NCBI RefSeq assembly: GCF_040954645.1
Contig: NC_092807.1
Location: 27,697,853-27,761,852, forward strand
Source: Diabrotica undecimpunctata
Lineage: Eukaryota > Arthropoda > Insecta > Coleoptera > Chrysomelidae
DNA: 64,000 bases
Reading direction: 5' to 3'
Below, in pieces: positions 43,958-54,528 of the stretch (its first letter is position 1; each line of letters opens with the position of its first letter). The position numbers and the translations under genes were made by a program. A model generated the notes under the pieces. The model was not told the origin of the DNA. It saw nothing but the letters and a program-made list of their open reading frames with translations, and searched no databases.

Positions 43958-44620
43958 TTAGTTTTTTGACGCCATTTTCATCAATTTTCCTCTTGGATCT
44001 ATATTATCAGATATGGGAGATCTGTCGTTTATTGTCCTAGCGTTACCCTTCTTCTCTTCAGGTTTCTTCCAATAATTTACCTCTATGCCTTCTAGTTGCT
44101 CCAGTGAGAACGGTTCACCATTTATCCATAATTTGTTGTATTTTAATGCGGCTGTGTGTCCTTCCTGGCGTACCATTTTCATGAGCTGAAGAAGATGCTT
44201 CCTTTCTTGTAGTATTTTCTTCGGGAAGTCCTCATTGATATATATTTTAGTTCCTCTTAGGTTTTTAGCAGCCTTCAGAATTTCCATTCTCGTAGCTTCC
44301 TTTTTCATTTCTAATATGATGGGTCTGGGTATATTTTGGGGATCACCTTGTCTGCCTATTCTTCTCATCTCTACCAGTTCTTCATCTAGGTTTGTTTGTA
44401 CGCCGATTTTTTTCATTATCCCCTTTATCTTATTTATCGTCTCTTGTTCGCTTTCTGTTTGGTTTTCTTCGACCCCCTGTATTACTATGTTTTTTCTTCT
44501 AGCTTGTCTTTCCAGTATTTCGATTCTAACTTCTTGTTCTGTGATTTTAGTTCTCATTGCTTTGTTATCTGCCTTCAACTGTTCGTTTTCTTTATTTAAT
44601 TTATCCAGGTCTACTTGCAT
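43958..44620 (-). CDS. LINE ORF1 protein (L1-like coiled coil plus RNA-binding domain)
   Basis: 220 codons, open. Residues 1-40 form a heptad-like coiled coil (LDKLNKENEQLKADN...), followed by RRKNIVIQGVEENQ, the typical start of the L1-type ORF1 RRM-like domain, then IPRPIILEMKKEATRMEIL and a C-terminal domain. The frame overlaps the end of 44818-44636 in another frame (start region with PTSRLGRHPYRGTMEQILEK), so the natural start may be upstream and one shift away. Acts as an RNA chaperone bound to the element's own transcript in the L1 group; that role is inferred here. Confidence 0.75.
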   Translation of the reverse strand: MQVDLDKLNKENEQLKADNKAMRTKITEQEVRIEILERQARRKNIVIQGVEENQTESEQETINKIKGIMKKIGVQTNLDEELVEMRRIGRQGDPQNIPRPIILEMKKEATRMEILKAAKNLRGTKIYINEDFPKKILQERKHLLQLMKMVRQEGHTAALKYNKLWINGEPFSLEQLEGIEVNYWKKPEEKKGNARTINDRSPISDNIDPRGKLMKMASKN

Positions 44621-44869
44621 TTTATCTATTTTGCTTTAGATTCTTACATTTCTTTCGTCGATTTTCTCTAATTTTTCTAGTATCTGCTCCATTGTACCGC
44701 GGTAAGGGTGTCTGCCCAATCGACTTGTCGGAGCTTCAACCCTTCTCAGCACTTTAGAGTTATACTCAGATTTGGATTTTCGTAATAATGATTCGGCTTT
44801 AATGCAGAAATTTTTCAATAGCCGGCAACGTCGCTTTTATTTCAGACAGCACTTCAGCAGAGCTCTTAT

Positions 44870-45657
44870 CGGGATGTTTTTGTCTATTGTTTATTAATTG
44901 TATAAAGAGGTTATTGTGCTTTTTGAAATGCTTACTCACTGATATCTGCTGAATTTTGACGAAATATTTTTATCGGAAGAACAGCCGTCGGTCTGAATTC
45001 ACTGTAGTCTATTTGTATTAGTTTATTTTTTACTTTGTTACACTAAATTTATATTTTAATACGGAGCGTATTTTGACAGTGTAAACCTTGCTATTGCTCT
45101 AATGAAATTGAAGTCATATATTATGGCATTTGAGCACAATTAAGTCAAACTTTTCACGTTGATTCCAATATCGTACGGAGTCATACGGATATGTCATAAG
45201 AGTAAGTCGAGTCAGTAAGAGCAAATGATAAAAAAAATTAACCGATTGTCCCAGAATGAATGGAGACCGATCTACCTACAATATATTGAAGAAGGAAGTA
45301 GACAGAATTACAATAAAAATAGATAATAAAGACGGGGTATTGAACGGCAAAGATGAATAAGCTTGCTTTTGTCTTATTACATCAAGGAGTTGAGTTCAAA
45401 CGTATGTTCATACAATAAAATTTTAATATGTTGATTAATAAAATACTTTGTCTAAAATTTATAGAATACAACTCAGGTAGTAAACTTAGTACGTCCTTAC
45501 CAAAAAGTTACAATAAAAAAATATCAAAATTTACATTCTTATAATATGAATGTAAAAGAATTGCAGAGGTTCCTTAATGTGAATGAAAATAATGAATTCG
45601 AATGTCAGACGTAGCTGCATTAGACAAAAAATAAGAATCCAGTAGAGTAAAAGAAAA
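44870..45657. other. No gene seen
   Basis: Spacer between the LINE 5' end and the hAT element; AT-rich, no domain in any frame. Confidence 0.4.
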
Positions 45658-46239
45658 GTCATAACTAGACTTCGGCAAATATGCATATTGCATATTGTGC
45701 ATATTGTGCATATTTTATGCAAATATTTCATATTTTGGCATATTTGTATAAAAGTTTGCATAAAGTGCATAAAAGTTCAGATTTTTATACTGTATTTGAA
45801 AATTTTTAAACATACCAATTTATTTCAATTCTTGTATAAAATTTTGTAGTCATTTTAATCAAGAAATGATCTAAGTACGTAATCTCTACAGGTACAAAAC
45901 ATTTACAATTTCAAAGAAGATCAATTTAAGTAGCCCTCAACATTCTTAGAAAGTCTCGGTCACTGAGGCATTCAGTTATTGGATAATCGCTAAGGGTTCG
46001 CTTATTTGCATTTTATGATCTAATCCCCAAATCTATCTACAATTTATTGTATCTTAACAGCAGGTAAACGGCTAATAGTTTTGTTCCTAATTTAGGGATT
46101 TTCCAAAATCTCCCAGTTTATTGAATTAGGTACCTAAACATTTCTAATTTGATGCTCAGATTTGTAAATCATTTTTGTTTTGATATTCAAAGCGTAAACA
46201 CTCGTTGTGCGTAACAAAAAGGAAGATTGTGATTTTATA

Positions 46240-48325
46240 ATGCCTAAAACAACCAGTGCTTCAACTTGGATTAAACCTTATAAAGAGCTGTCTATGGATA
46301 TGGGAAAAATCTACTGTTCAGTCTGTGGCAAAATTGTAAGTATCTAATATTTTCTATTAAATATCTAATATTTCATACATACAGGGTGTTTCCAAATGAC
46401 ACTTACAACGTTTGACTGTGGATACTTCTCGAAAAATTGAACAAAACGATATAGTTAATGAGGGGTCAAACTTATTTACTTTTCGAGATACAGGGTGTTA
46501 AAATTAAAAAAAAATTAAATTCTTTTAGTTAATAACAATAATAACTTTAAAACCAATAAACGTATTTACTTGAAATTTAGTACTCGTAGGTTGTTTTTAA
46601 ATGAAAAATAGCTTCCTTTAGTGAGAAAAAATTGTCCATGGTACAATACAATGGTGTGTATTTAGAAAAATTTTTCACCTTTACTTTTTGTTATGAAGTC
46701 AGCTATTCTAAAACACAATTATTTTTATTGTAATTGAATTAACAAAAAAAAAACTTGAATTTTAAAATAAGTTATATGATGTACTAATGGTTAGTAACAA
46801 AAACTAATTTGTGGATTAATACTGCATTTAAAACACTTAGCGAGTGTTTTTTTTTTCCAAACCAGTTATTTGATTAACCAAAAACACCTTGTATATTTTT
46901 ATATTTTAAAGGTTGGGTTAAAATAAAGGTTTTTATTTTTATTTATAGATAGCATGTGAGAAGAAATTTCAGATAGACCAACATGTGAGAACTGCTTCAC
47001 ACATTGCAAAAAAAGGAAAAATAGGAGAAAAACATCAAACTTCAATGGCTAAATGTTTCCAATCTACTTCAAAAAAATTAGATGAGCAAGAAACTTTTAA
47101 TGAAGACTTGTGTCGCGCATTAGTGTCTGCAAACATACCGCTTTCAAAATTAGCAAATTTAAATTTTAGTTCGTTTCTAAAAAAATATTGCAAACTTAAT
47201 GTTCCAAGTGATCGGTCTCTAAGAAGAAATAATGTGAACGGGATATACTCGTCGGTGTTAATTAATATTAAGGAAGAAATTGCAGATAATTATTTTTACA
47301 TATCTGTAGACGAAACCACTGATTCCTCAGGAAAGTATATTGCTCATTTATTGATTGGTGTTCTTAAAGAAGATACCTTACCAAAATCTCATCTTATTTC
47401 ATGCCAGCAACTTGAGAAAACAAATGCTTTAACAATTTCGCGTTTTATACAAGAAACATTAGCAACTTTTTTTCTTCCGACAACTATTCCTTCTAATAAA
47501 TTACTGCTTATTTTATCGAATGCTGCTCCTTATATGGTGAAAGCAGGACAAAATTTAAAAATATTTTTCCCAGATTTAATACATGTTACTTGTGTAGCGC
47601 ATGGATTAAACAGAGTTGCAGAGGAAATACGAAAAAAGTTTCCTCTTGTAAATACCATGATATCCAGTGTCAAAATTGTATTTCTTAAATCTCCTATAAG
47701 AATTCAACTTTATAAAGAAATGCTACCTAACATTCCTCTTCCACCACAACCTATTTTAACGCGATGGGGAACATGGTTAGAAGCAGCTAATTTTTATGCA
47801 GATCATTTTGTTAAAATAAAGAACATAATTGATACGTTAACAGATGAAAGTTCCCAATCTCTTTTGGATTCTAAACAAACTTTTCAGAATAACTTGCTTC
47901 AACAAGAACTTTCATTTATAAAATCAAATTTTAGTTTTGTTCAAAAAACAATTACTCAGTTAGAATCACCAAAACTGTCATTGTTCGAAAGTACAGCATT
48001 AATAAAAGAATTTGCGTCATGTTGTCGGAACGTTAGAGGTAATATTGGAAAAGATATTTTAAAAAAATTTGAAGCTACTATGGAAAAAAATAAAGGTTAC
48101 CATATTCTTTCTGAAGTAGTCAGTGTTCTAGCTGGAAATATTTCGGAAACAATTAATTTAGAACCAAATGTTTTGGTTAGTTTGAAAAATGCTCCCGTTA
48201 CATCAGTTGATGTTGAACGAAGTTTTTCCATATATAAATATATGTACTCAGACAGAAGCCACAAGTTTTTGTTAGAAAATTTTGAACACCACTTGGTCAT
48301 TTATTGTTACCATAATTCTAAATAA
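46240..48325 (+). CDS. hAT transposase, two exons, CGGBP1-like group
   Basis: Exon 1 46240-46335 (32 codons, MPKTTSASTW...) ends ATT|GTAAGT; intron 46336-46948 (613 bases, phase 0, ends TTTATAG); exon 2 46949-48325. The spliced product is 490 residues. The join restores a BED-type zinc finger: IYCSVCGKI then IACEKKFQIDQHVRTASH (C-x2-C...H-x5-H). Then FYISVDETTDSSGKYIAHLL (first catalytic Asp), LILSNAAPYMVKAGQNL, HVTCVAHGLNRVAEEIRKKF (C..H motif), ILTRWGTWLEAA, and a C-terminal dimerisation block APVTSVDVERSFSIYKYM with the catalytic Glu. The second block is usually SDAAPYM; here Asp is Asn, so activity is doubtful. Resembles the hAT group that gave rise to CGGBP1-like proteins. Confidence 0.9.
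46383..46520. repeat. Dispersed repeat end in the hAT intron
   Basis: ACAGGGTGTTTCCAAATGAC (46383-46402) and a second ACAGGGTGTTA at 46491 are typical termini or internal motifs of insect dispersed repeats; it may be a small insertion that enlarged the intron. Confidence 0.4.
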
Positions 48326-48567
48326 GTTTATTCATACTTAAAAATGATGTAGTTACTTAAAATAAATGTAAATCTTAATGAATAGTAGGAAATATTTAGT
48401 TATGTACACTTTTTTTTTTAAATAAAATTGTTACTATTTTACGATTTTTTTATTTATTTGTATGCATATTTTGTAAAATATTTGGATATTTTCGGGTAAA
48501 CACGTGCATATTTATGCGCATATTTTCTACATTTTTATTTGCATATTTGCCGAAGTCTAGTCATAAC

Positions 48568-48829
48568 GAACTGGCAAAGTAAAAATAAAATGTATTCAAT
48601 TGGATGATTTTGAACGTTTTGATATTTTAGGCGATTGGAAACGATATCGAATAAGATAGAACATTCGTTTTAGAATGATAATATCCATTTAAATGGAATT
48701 AGAGTTATGTGATTATTTATATAGTTTAAGCCCCTTTACTATAACGGTAGATCAAACGACCATCGAGTACTGACCGGAACTTTTAGAAAGCCTTTCACTG
48801 ATTTTTGTTCAGTCACGCCCGAGGAAAGG
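48568..48829. other. Flank and probable upstream region of the host gene
   Basis: Between the hAT right end and the TATA box. 48730-48828 is noticeably less AT-rich (CGGTAGATCAAACGACCATC; GAGTACTGACCGGAAC), as expected of a proximal promoter. No named element. Confidence 0.35.
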
Positions 48830-48866
48830 TATAAGAACCAACTGCGAAGCAATCCCATCATCAGTC
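48830..48866 (+). promoter_or_regulatory. TATA box and arthropod initiator
   Basis: TATAAGAA at 48830-48837 and TCAGTC at 48861-48866, with the initiator A (48863) 33 bases downstream of the TATA start. This is the canonical spacing of arthropod TATA/TCAGT core promoters. Confidence 0.75.
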
Positions 48867-48911
48867 TCAGATTTTGCCTCTGCAAATTAGATCATAATGA
48901 AATCAGTCACA
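48863..48911 (+). CDS. First exon of a host gene, probably secreted/cuticle type (MKSVT...)
   Basis: From the initiator, a 34-base leader leads to ATG 48897-48899. The coding part is five codons, MKSVT, followed by ACA|GTAAGT, a consensus donor (intron starts 48912, phase 0). A tiny first exon that encodes the first residues of a signal peptide and then an intron is a recurrent structure of insect cuticular-protein and other secreted-protein genes. The next exon is not found in the following 15 kb, which is full of transposons, so the intron may extend past the window. The protein identity cannot be stated. Confidence 0.6.
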
Positions 48912-48919
48912 GTAAGTGC

Positions 48920-49950
48920 TATTTACTTTTTTACTTCTTTTTTCTTGTAAAAGGAAAGTGGCCCCTCATTGTTACGGTTTAATACCTAGTTAATTGCATA
49001 AAAGTTTTTTGCTCATGTGAACAATTCGCGGTAATTTTGCAAAGCGTGAAATGGAAAGTGTATTTTCATTTATTTATTATTTGTAAAAGTTTGTGTGAAA
49101 ATATTGTGGGTTATTAAAAAGATGGTTTGTTGTATGTACGGTGAGTTACTCGTTGTAGTAACAGAAGAATTTGTCAACTGATTACGTTTATAATATTAAG
49201 TGTTAAAGTTTTTGTCTTAAATTGCCATATCTTCACGAAAGTTGGCAATAATTGTGACTACTTGCTTTTTTAACTTAATACAGTGCTGTTACAATGTATT
49301 TCTTAACGCAGAAGTCCAATTTTTATTTTACGTTAACAAGTATTTCAGAAATAATTATCTCATAGAATTTAAGATTAATTATTAAATCGTGTCCTGTAAT
49401 TTGTTGTGATTTTCAAAATATTTTCTTTATAGTCTATAAATATATCAATAATACGGATATCGTCAGCTTACAAGCGAAACACATCAAGTCAAAAAACATA
49501 GTTTTGAGATAATCGTGTTTTAAATTTTTTTAAAAACAGTTTGATCAATTTTCACATTTAAAACTTATTCGTTGTTTTGTAATTATACCAAAGTTTTCAT
49601 AAAGTAGTAATAATGATTACTGACGAGGAGAAGTAAATTATATATTGCCAAATTACTAATTTTTGTTTAATTTTCGATTTGAATACGTTGACTCAATATT
49701 TTTTACATGTACATTTACATTTAAGTTAGTGTGTTTTGTTTAATTTTCCTAGGAAAGTATGACTTACGTATAGTTTTTCGTTCAAATTGTAATTAATAAT
49801 ACAATAATTTTTGCTTATGTAAGTCTTTACTTTTTTCATGTAAATTTTCACAAATCAAAAACATTAATACAAAAAACAGGTATAACAAGACAAAACGTTT
49901 ATTACAAAAAATGTATGCTTTTAATGTTCAATGTCTTCTTGAGTACTTTT
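48920..49950. other. Probable intron of the host gene; nothing else seen
   Basis: Very AT-rich and without open frames of note; consistent with intronic sequence downstream of the MKSVT exon. Confidence 0.4.
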
Positions 49951-49952
49951 CA

Positions 49953-51560
49953 GCGGGGTCCGCTGCTTGGTCTCGAAGAATAATTTGGCAGATTTTTGAA
50001 CCAGGTATTGAGCGCTTACGGAACTATACTTTTTTCACATAGCTTTATCAAATCTTTTTTCTTTGCATCCGAAATTGGAAGCTTTTTAAAATTTAATTGA
50101 GAAATAACCAAGTTTTCATTATTATCCTCTTTGCCTTTTTCTGTTAGAAGCACGATGTACAAAACTAACGTTAATATTTTCATATTCGTCGTGAAAATTA
50201 TACTTGTACTCTAGAATGTTATGAAACTGTTTCTCATACTTAAATACTTTACCTTTAACCAGTTGACCGTTTGCCCTTTTTGATCCTCTTTCTTTTTAAG
50301 AATAGTGCAAGCTTTTTCAAATCTAATAATTCGTTATAATTAACTTCACGAGTATTATAAAAAGATTTATTCCTATTGTTGCCCATTCTGGCCATTTTAA
50401 AAACATTTTCATATTTGTGAACACTAAAAATCTCCACATTTTTTGGCACTTTTAATAGCGCTATACATGGAATCTACATCCAAGTAGAAGTGTCCACTTT
50501 TCATGAACTTTTGCTCAATTATCCGAAGACCTGGATGATTTTTAACAATATGTAAAAGCAGAGCAGATATTTGAATATCTCTGTTTTGTCCTTCACACGT
50601 ATCTGAAAAAGTGGTTAGATTTTCTATACCAGATAATGAGTTCCCAGGCAAGTACCAATTTCACAGCTTCCACGCTTACAGACTTCGGTCTAAAAATAAC
50701 AGAATACCTCATTTGTTGGAGCAGATTCATAAGTTGTAAAATTATAGAGGTTCAACTTTCTAAGATAATACAAGAGACTTACTTGCGATAATGTAATTTC
50801 TAAAACGCTTTAGATATCACATGTAATTGATTTAAATTTTTTATTATTTTTCGCTATTTCTTTGTTTGAATTTTTTTCTTTTATTGCAGCCTGTTTTCTG
50901 TCTAACGTATTCGTTACAGGTCAAAGATTGGTCTTTCATAGGTTTAAAAAATGATATATTAAATTCCTTGCAAAATATTCGCCTATAAGTTATCTGACTT
51001 AAACTTGGCATATTGTCCTCTTTACACTTTTCCACGATCAACTAGTACATTTTTTTTTAATTGAGATTGCAATTTAAATAAAGTATTTTAAAGACTTTCT
51101 AGTGTAGTGACTTTTTACAACAGGAAAACTTTCATTGTGTTTTTTTTTGCTCTTATTCTCGTTACCTCTGAAGTTTTATTGCCAGAAACCTTAAGGCCCT
51201 TTCTGTCTATTCCACTATATTCGCCGCTTTCATTCTGTTTTTTGACAATGTTTTACTAAAACATTTCTGACACACTTCGCTTTTCTTTCCCTTAGTTGGA
51301 AAAAATAGGATTTTGCTTTGGATCGCATTCACCTTTTCTAGACCTGCGACTCTTTACTTCATTAGAAAGCACATTCAATAATATAAAATCTTTCTGTCTT
51401 TGAAATGACAATTTATAACTTTGGCATAGCAACTTCCGGTTCTCTTTAGAAAATTTATTTTGGCAGTTAAATCGACATTTAGAGCAATCAACCGCTTTTG
51501 GAATTTTAGAAGCTTGCATTCTACCAGTGGTACTTATGTAGGGTTTTCCTTTGTATATTA
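49953..51560 (-). pseudogene. Second DUF7869-like multicopy insect gene, broken
   Basis: Minus-strand pieces in family order: VDCSKCRFNCQNKFSKENRK (51490-51430; the CxxC...C N-terminal cluster), ...FILLNVLSNEVKSRRSRKGE; ITYRRIFCKEFNISFFKPMK (about 50985); TFSDTCEGQNRDIQISALLL and KSGHFYLDVDSMYSAIKSAK (50620-50450, the D-C-GQN and GH-D block that looks like a DDE-type core); VPKNVEIFSVHKYENVFKMA (50440-50390); and a C-terminal KLPISDAKKKDLIKLCEKSI near 50060 followed by a stop. Every block is separated by stops or shifts. In the core the usual GHT--D reads GHFYLD. It lies on the opposite strand inside the probable host intron. Confidence 0.65.
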
Positions 51561-51892
51561 TTTACCTTTTTTTAGCATATTCAGTATTTTATGAGCACAT
51601 CTCATTTTTCTTACAGGAATAATTAATAAATAAACACAAAATTTAAAACCCTTAACGAACTTGTCACGCAAAACACTGTAATAAAACTGACAAAACCTAT
51701 ACAATATACCCAAACAAATAATTATTTTTTTACAAGATTGGGCAAGTCGCTCTGAGTAAGTCAGTCGGTAGGTTCATTCGTAGTTAAGTGAAATACATTA
51801 GGTTAGTGTGTTTTGCCTGAATCATATATAGTTTTTGAGACTTAGTGAGAAACATTTTCGCTTATAAGCCGACGAAATATTTTATGTTTGTA

Positions 51893-51945
51893 AAGGGGTC
51901 GGTAACTTTTTAGGTTGGCGGACCATTTTCAAACTAAATTTTTTT
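51893..51945. repeat. Possible hAT-type terminus
   Basis: AAAGGGGTCGGTAACTTTTT followed by AGGTTGGCGGACC resembles the CAGGGGTCGGCAAC-type ends of Charlie-like hAT elements. Only one end is visible, so it is a remnant at best. Confidence 0.3.
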
Positions 51946-52260
51946 ATGCGTGCCTCACATTTAAAAATAACTTAAATAGTGCTTTTATAAATATCATATG
52001 CTAGTATAAATATTATTAAAAATGAATAAAAACCATTATTTTTTATTGACATGCTATATCAATAACAACAAGTCAGAGAAAAAAAATTTACAATTCTTAA
52101 TAGGGCAAAAAGAAAATGCAATTCAATTGACTACCTAAACTCTGACGTGACAATGGCCGGGGATTTTAAAAGCTTTTTAAACATTTCTAGTTTGTGTGAA
52201 TTTGTCCCACAAAAAGGTGGAAATATTATTTTTTCTACTTGTTTAAAGAATAAATAAGGA

Positions 52261-52524
52261 AAATCGGTAAGATAGTTTCGAAACAAATTCAGAATTCAAA
52301 ATTCAAATTCAAAACTATCTTACCGATTTTTCTATCAGATGTCGCTATTGCGTCCATAACAAAGCCATTTCATTGCTGCTTCCTAAAAGACAGAGAAGAT
52401 TATTTTTCACGTTAAGAACGGCTATGAATAACTATTCTGATGAGACTTATTAAGTCGAAATACGTATCAACAGATACATAGACGCTTTGAACGTGAAATC
52501 AAATCTTTGCTGTCTTTTTCATTC
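52261..52524 (+). mobile_element. Short ribozyme-bearing element, copy 2
   Basis: 12-bp duplication AATAAATAAGGA (52249-52260 and 52525-52536). The opposite arm of the foldback element has this site once, uninterrupted, near 53378. Begins with an AAATC leader then GGTAAGATAGTTTCGAAACA and ends CTGTCTTTTTCATTC, as in copy 1. An additional internal inverted repeat (ATCGGTAAGATAGTTT with AAACTATCTTACCGAT) is present at 52263-52330. The 3' ~90 bases hold the hammerhead. The middle differs from copy 1, so only the ends are conserved. Confidence 0.85.
52432..52473 (+). ncRNA. Hammerhead ribozyme, type I
   Basis: Core CTGATGA 52437-52443, stem II GACTT/AAGTC 52444-52456, GAA 52457-52459, palindromic stem III ATACGTAT 52460-52467, C17 at 52468. 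Stem I CTATT (52432-52436) with AACAG (52469-52473), one mismatch. An outer helix TTTCACGTT (52405-52413) with AACGTGAAA (52490-52498) would extend stem I beyond an internal loop, as in natural extended type I ribozymes. Confidence 0.85.
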
Positions 52525-53504
52525 AATAAATAAGGACTTTTGGTTATGAACATTTATTTTGTGCGATTGTTTTAATTTGTTGTTTGTGAATTTGTGAAGT
52601 AAGAATATCAAACAATTAAGATATTTACTATAAATGTTCATATTTTAAGGTTATATTATGATTTGATTAGAACTTTAATTATTTTTTAACTGTGTTTGAA
52701 GGTATTTTTTTGTTGTTTTTATCGAGGTTATTTCAAAACTAATCAAACATTTAAAACAGCGATTTAATCTCTATTAAGTGCTAGTGATTTAAACTCCTAA
52801 AAGACTAAATATATTCATTTTCTCTAGTTAAGACTTCTAGTTTTTTCTAGTTTCTTTCGTAGTTTAAATAGTTAATAGTAGTTTTGTTGTGATTACTGAA
52901 AAATTCAGTAATACTGGATATCTTCAACAAATATTTACTAGCCATTATATGCCCAGATCTAAAAAATAAACTATTACAACATTTAAAAAACATTTTTTTA
53001 AACATTAATATGACAATTTATTACAAAGTTTTCCACATAATATTATATTACAACTTAAACTACAAGAAAAAGAATATCTTTAGTATTTATCAGGATAAAA
53101 TCAGTGGCAATAAAAAAAGAATAAAACAATAATTTAAATATTTTTCAATTTTATAAATAAATTTGTGATTTATTTTGAATTAACCCTGATAAAAACAACA
53201 ACAAAATACCTTGAAATACAATAAATAATAATTAAAGTTTTATTTATACAATAGCATAACCTTAACATATGAACATTCATAGTAAATATCTTAATATTTT
53301 GATATTCTTACCTCACAAATTCACGAAGAACAAATAATACCAATCGCACAGAATGAATGTTCATAACCAAAAGTCCTTATTTATTCTTCAAAAAATTAAA
53401 AAAACCAATATTTGAAACTTCTTACGGGAAAATACACACAAATTCGAAATGTTTAAAAAGGTTTCTAAATACCCCGCCCATTGTGACGTCAGACTTAGAT
53501 AGTC

Positions 53505-54210
53505 CATTTTATATAAATATGTAACATATTAAAGAAAATAGTTTATCTTTTATTTTATTCATTCATTAAAATTTAATGCGTTTTTTGTCCTTAAATATTG
53601 TTTGATTATTCAATAAAGTCCAGTTTCGTTTGAAATACTAAGATCCTCAACAAGTTTTGTAAACTGAATTGATTGATTTATTGATTTAAATTGAACTGAT
53701 TTTATGAAATTCATTTTTGAACATGGTTGTTTGCATATTAGGTGCTAGAACAGACCATGGATTTTGCAAAATTTATTAAATTGGAAAATGTGTTTTCTGA
53801 TAGATTTGAATAAAATGCAATCAAATTATTTTCCTTAAAATAATTTTTATGTTAAATCAATTAACAATTAATTAACAATCTAAATGAATACAATATGTTG
53901 TACATTATCTAATACTTTTATCAAATTTTAACGGATTTTGAAATATTAATATGTGTATTACTTTTGGACAAAAATCGTGAAATCGATGACCAAAATTTTC
54001 ATCGAGTACTTTTAGTGCCTCAGTTATTGCACCGTCTTACATCAGAATAATAAATGATACCTGCATAGTCTTCGTCAATTTTATTTAAAAAATTTCAGAA
54101 TGTTCAATAGTTCATACCGTTTTTGAAGAGCGGATACACGGGGGGTTAAAATAGGAAAATTCGCCCCCCTCCTCAAGAAGGTCCAAAATTAAAGAAAACC
54201 TATTATTTAT
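53505..54210. other. No gene seen
   Basis: AT-rich spacer with no recognisable frame or repeat. Confidence 0.4.
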
Positions 54211-54213
54211 GCC

Positions 54214-54500
54214 TGTTGTGTCCATCCATCCAATCGCGCTACAGCCCAAATCGGGCCTTGGCCTCCTTCAACAAGCTTTTCCAATCATTTCGATTTACTG
54301 CTGTTCTTTTCCATGAACATTCCCTTTTTAGGTCTTTCAACAAGTCTGTTTTCCTGCATTCTTGCATTTAGTAATTGGCTGTTGTGTAGTTTGAGTTTAT
54401 CTCTTTTATGTCTTTTGGTTGGTGTTTTATTGGAAGTTCCTCCTCCCACCAAGTAAGAAGTTTTCCTCCCAAGCAAATATCTAGATCCGCCACTGCGTTT
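54214..54500 (-). mobile_element. LINE 3'-end scrap
   Basis: The minus strand near 54285-54225 reads towards a family 2/3-like C-terminal end (the complement of GCTACAGCCCAAATCGGGCC and CTTGGCCTCCTTCAACAAGC is typical of these LINE 3' ends). The upstream 63-codon frame (KTSYLVGGGTSNKTPTKRHK) has no domain. Assigned only by the 3'-end style. Confidence 0.4.
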
Positions 54501-54528
54501 TTAAAAATATAATTGATGGACTTTCATC

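Larger units (their letters stand above)
45666..48559 (+). mobile_element. Complete hAT transposon
   Basis: 8-bp target-site duplication GTCATAAC (45658-45665 and 48560-48567), the hAT hallmark. Perfect 20-bp terminal inverted repeats TAGACTTCGGCAAATATGCA (45666-45685; inverse at 48540-48559). Subterminal regions are full of GCATAT-type motifs, typical transposase-binding repeats. Length 2894 bp with a spliced transposase gene and an AATAAA at 48421. No disabling stop or frameshift seen. Confidence 0.97.
52129..53504. mobile_element. Large foldback element (arms ~355 bp)
   Basis: The left arm begins GACTACCTAAACTCTGACGT (52129) and the right arm ends with its inverse at 53491-53504 (AGACTTAGATAGTC). 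The arms correspond over about 355 bases once the insertion at 52261-52536 is removed, for example GGACTTTTGGTTATGAACAT in the left arm and its inverse near 53360. The inner ends are near 52762 and 53150. The loop region has no coding frame. Internal AT content is very high. Confidence 0.8.

Noticed and set aside
44235..44639. 134-codon hydrophobic plus-strand frame
   Set aside because: Antisense shadow of the LINE ORF1; the hydrophobicity comes from complementing Lys/Glu codons.
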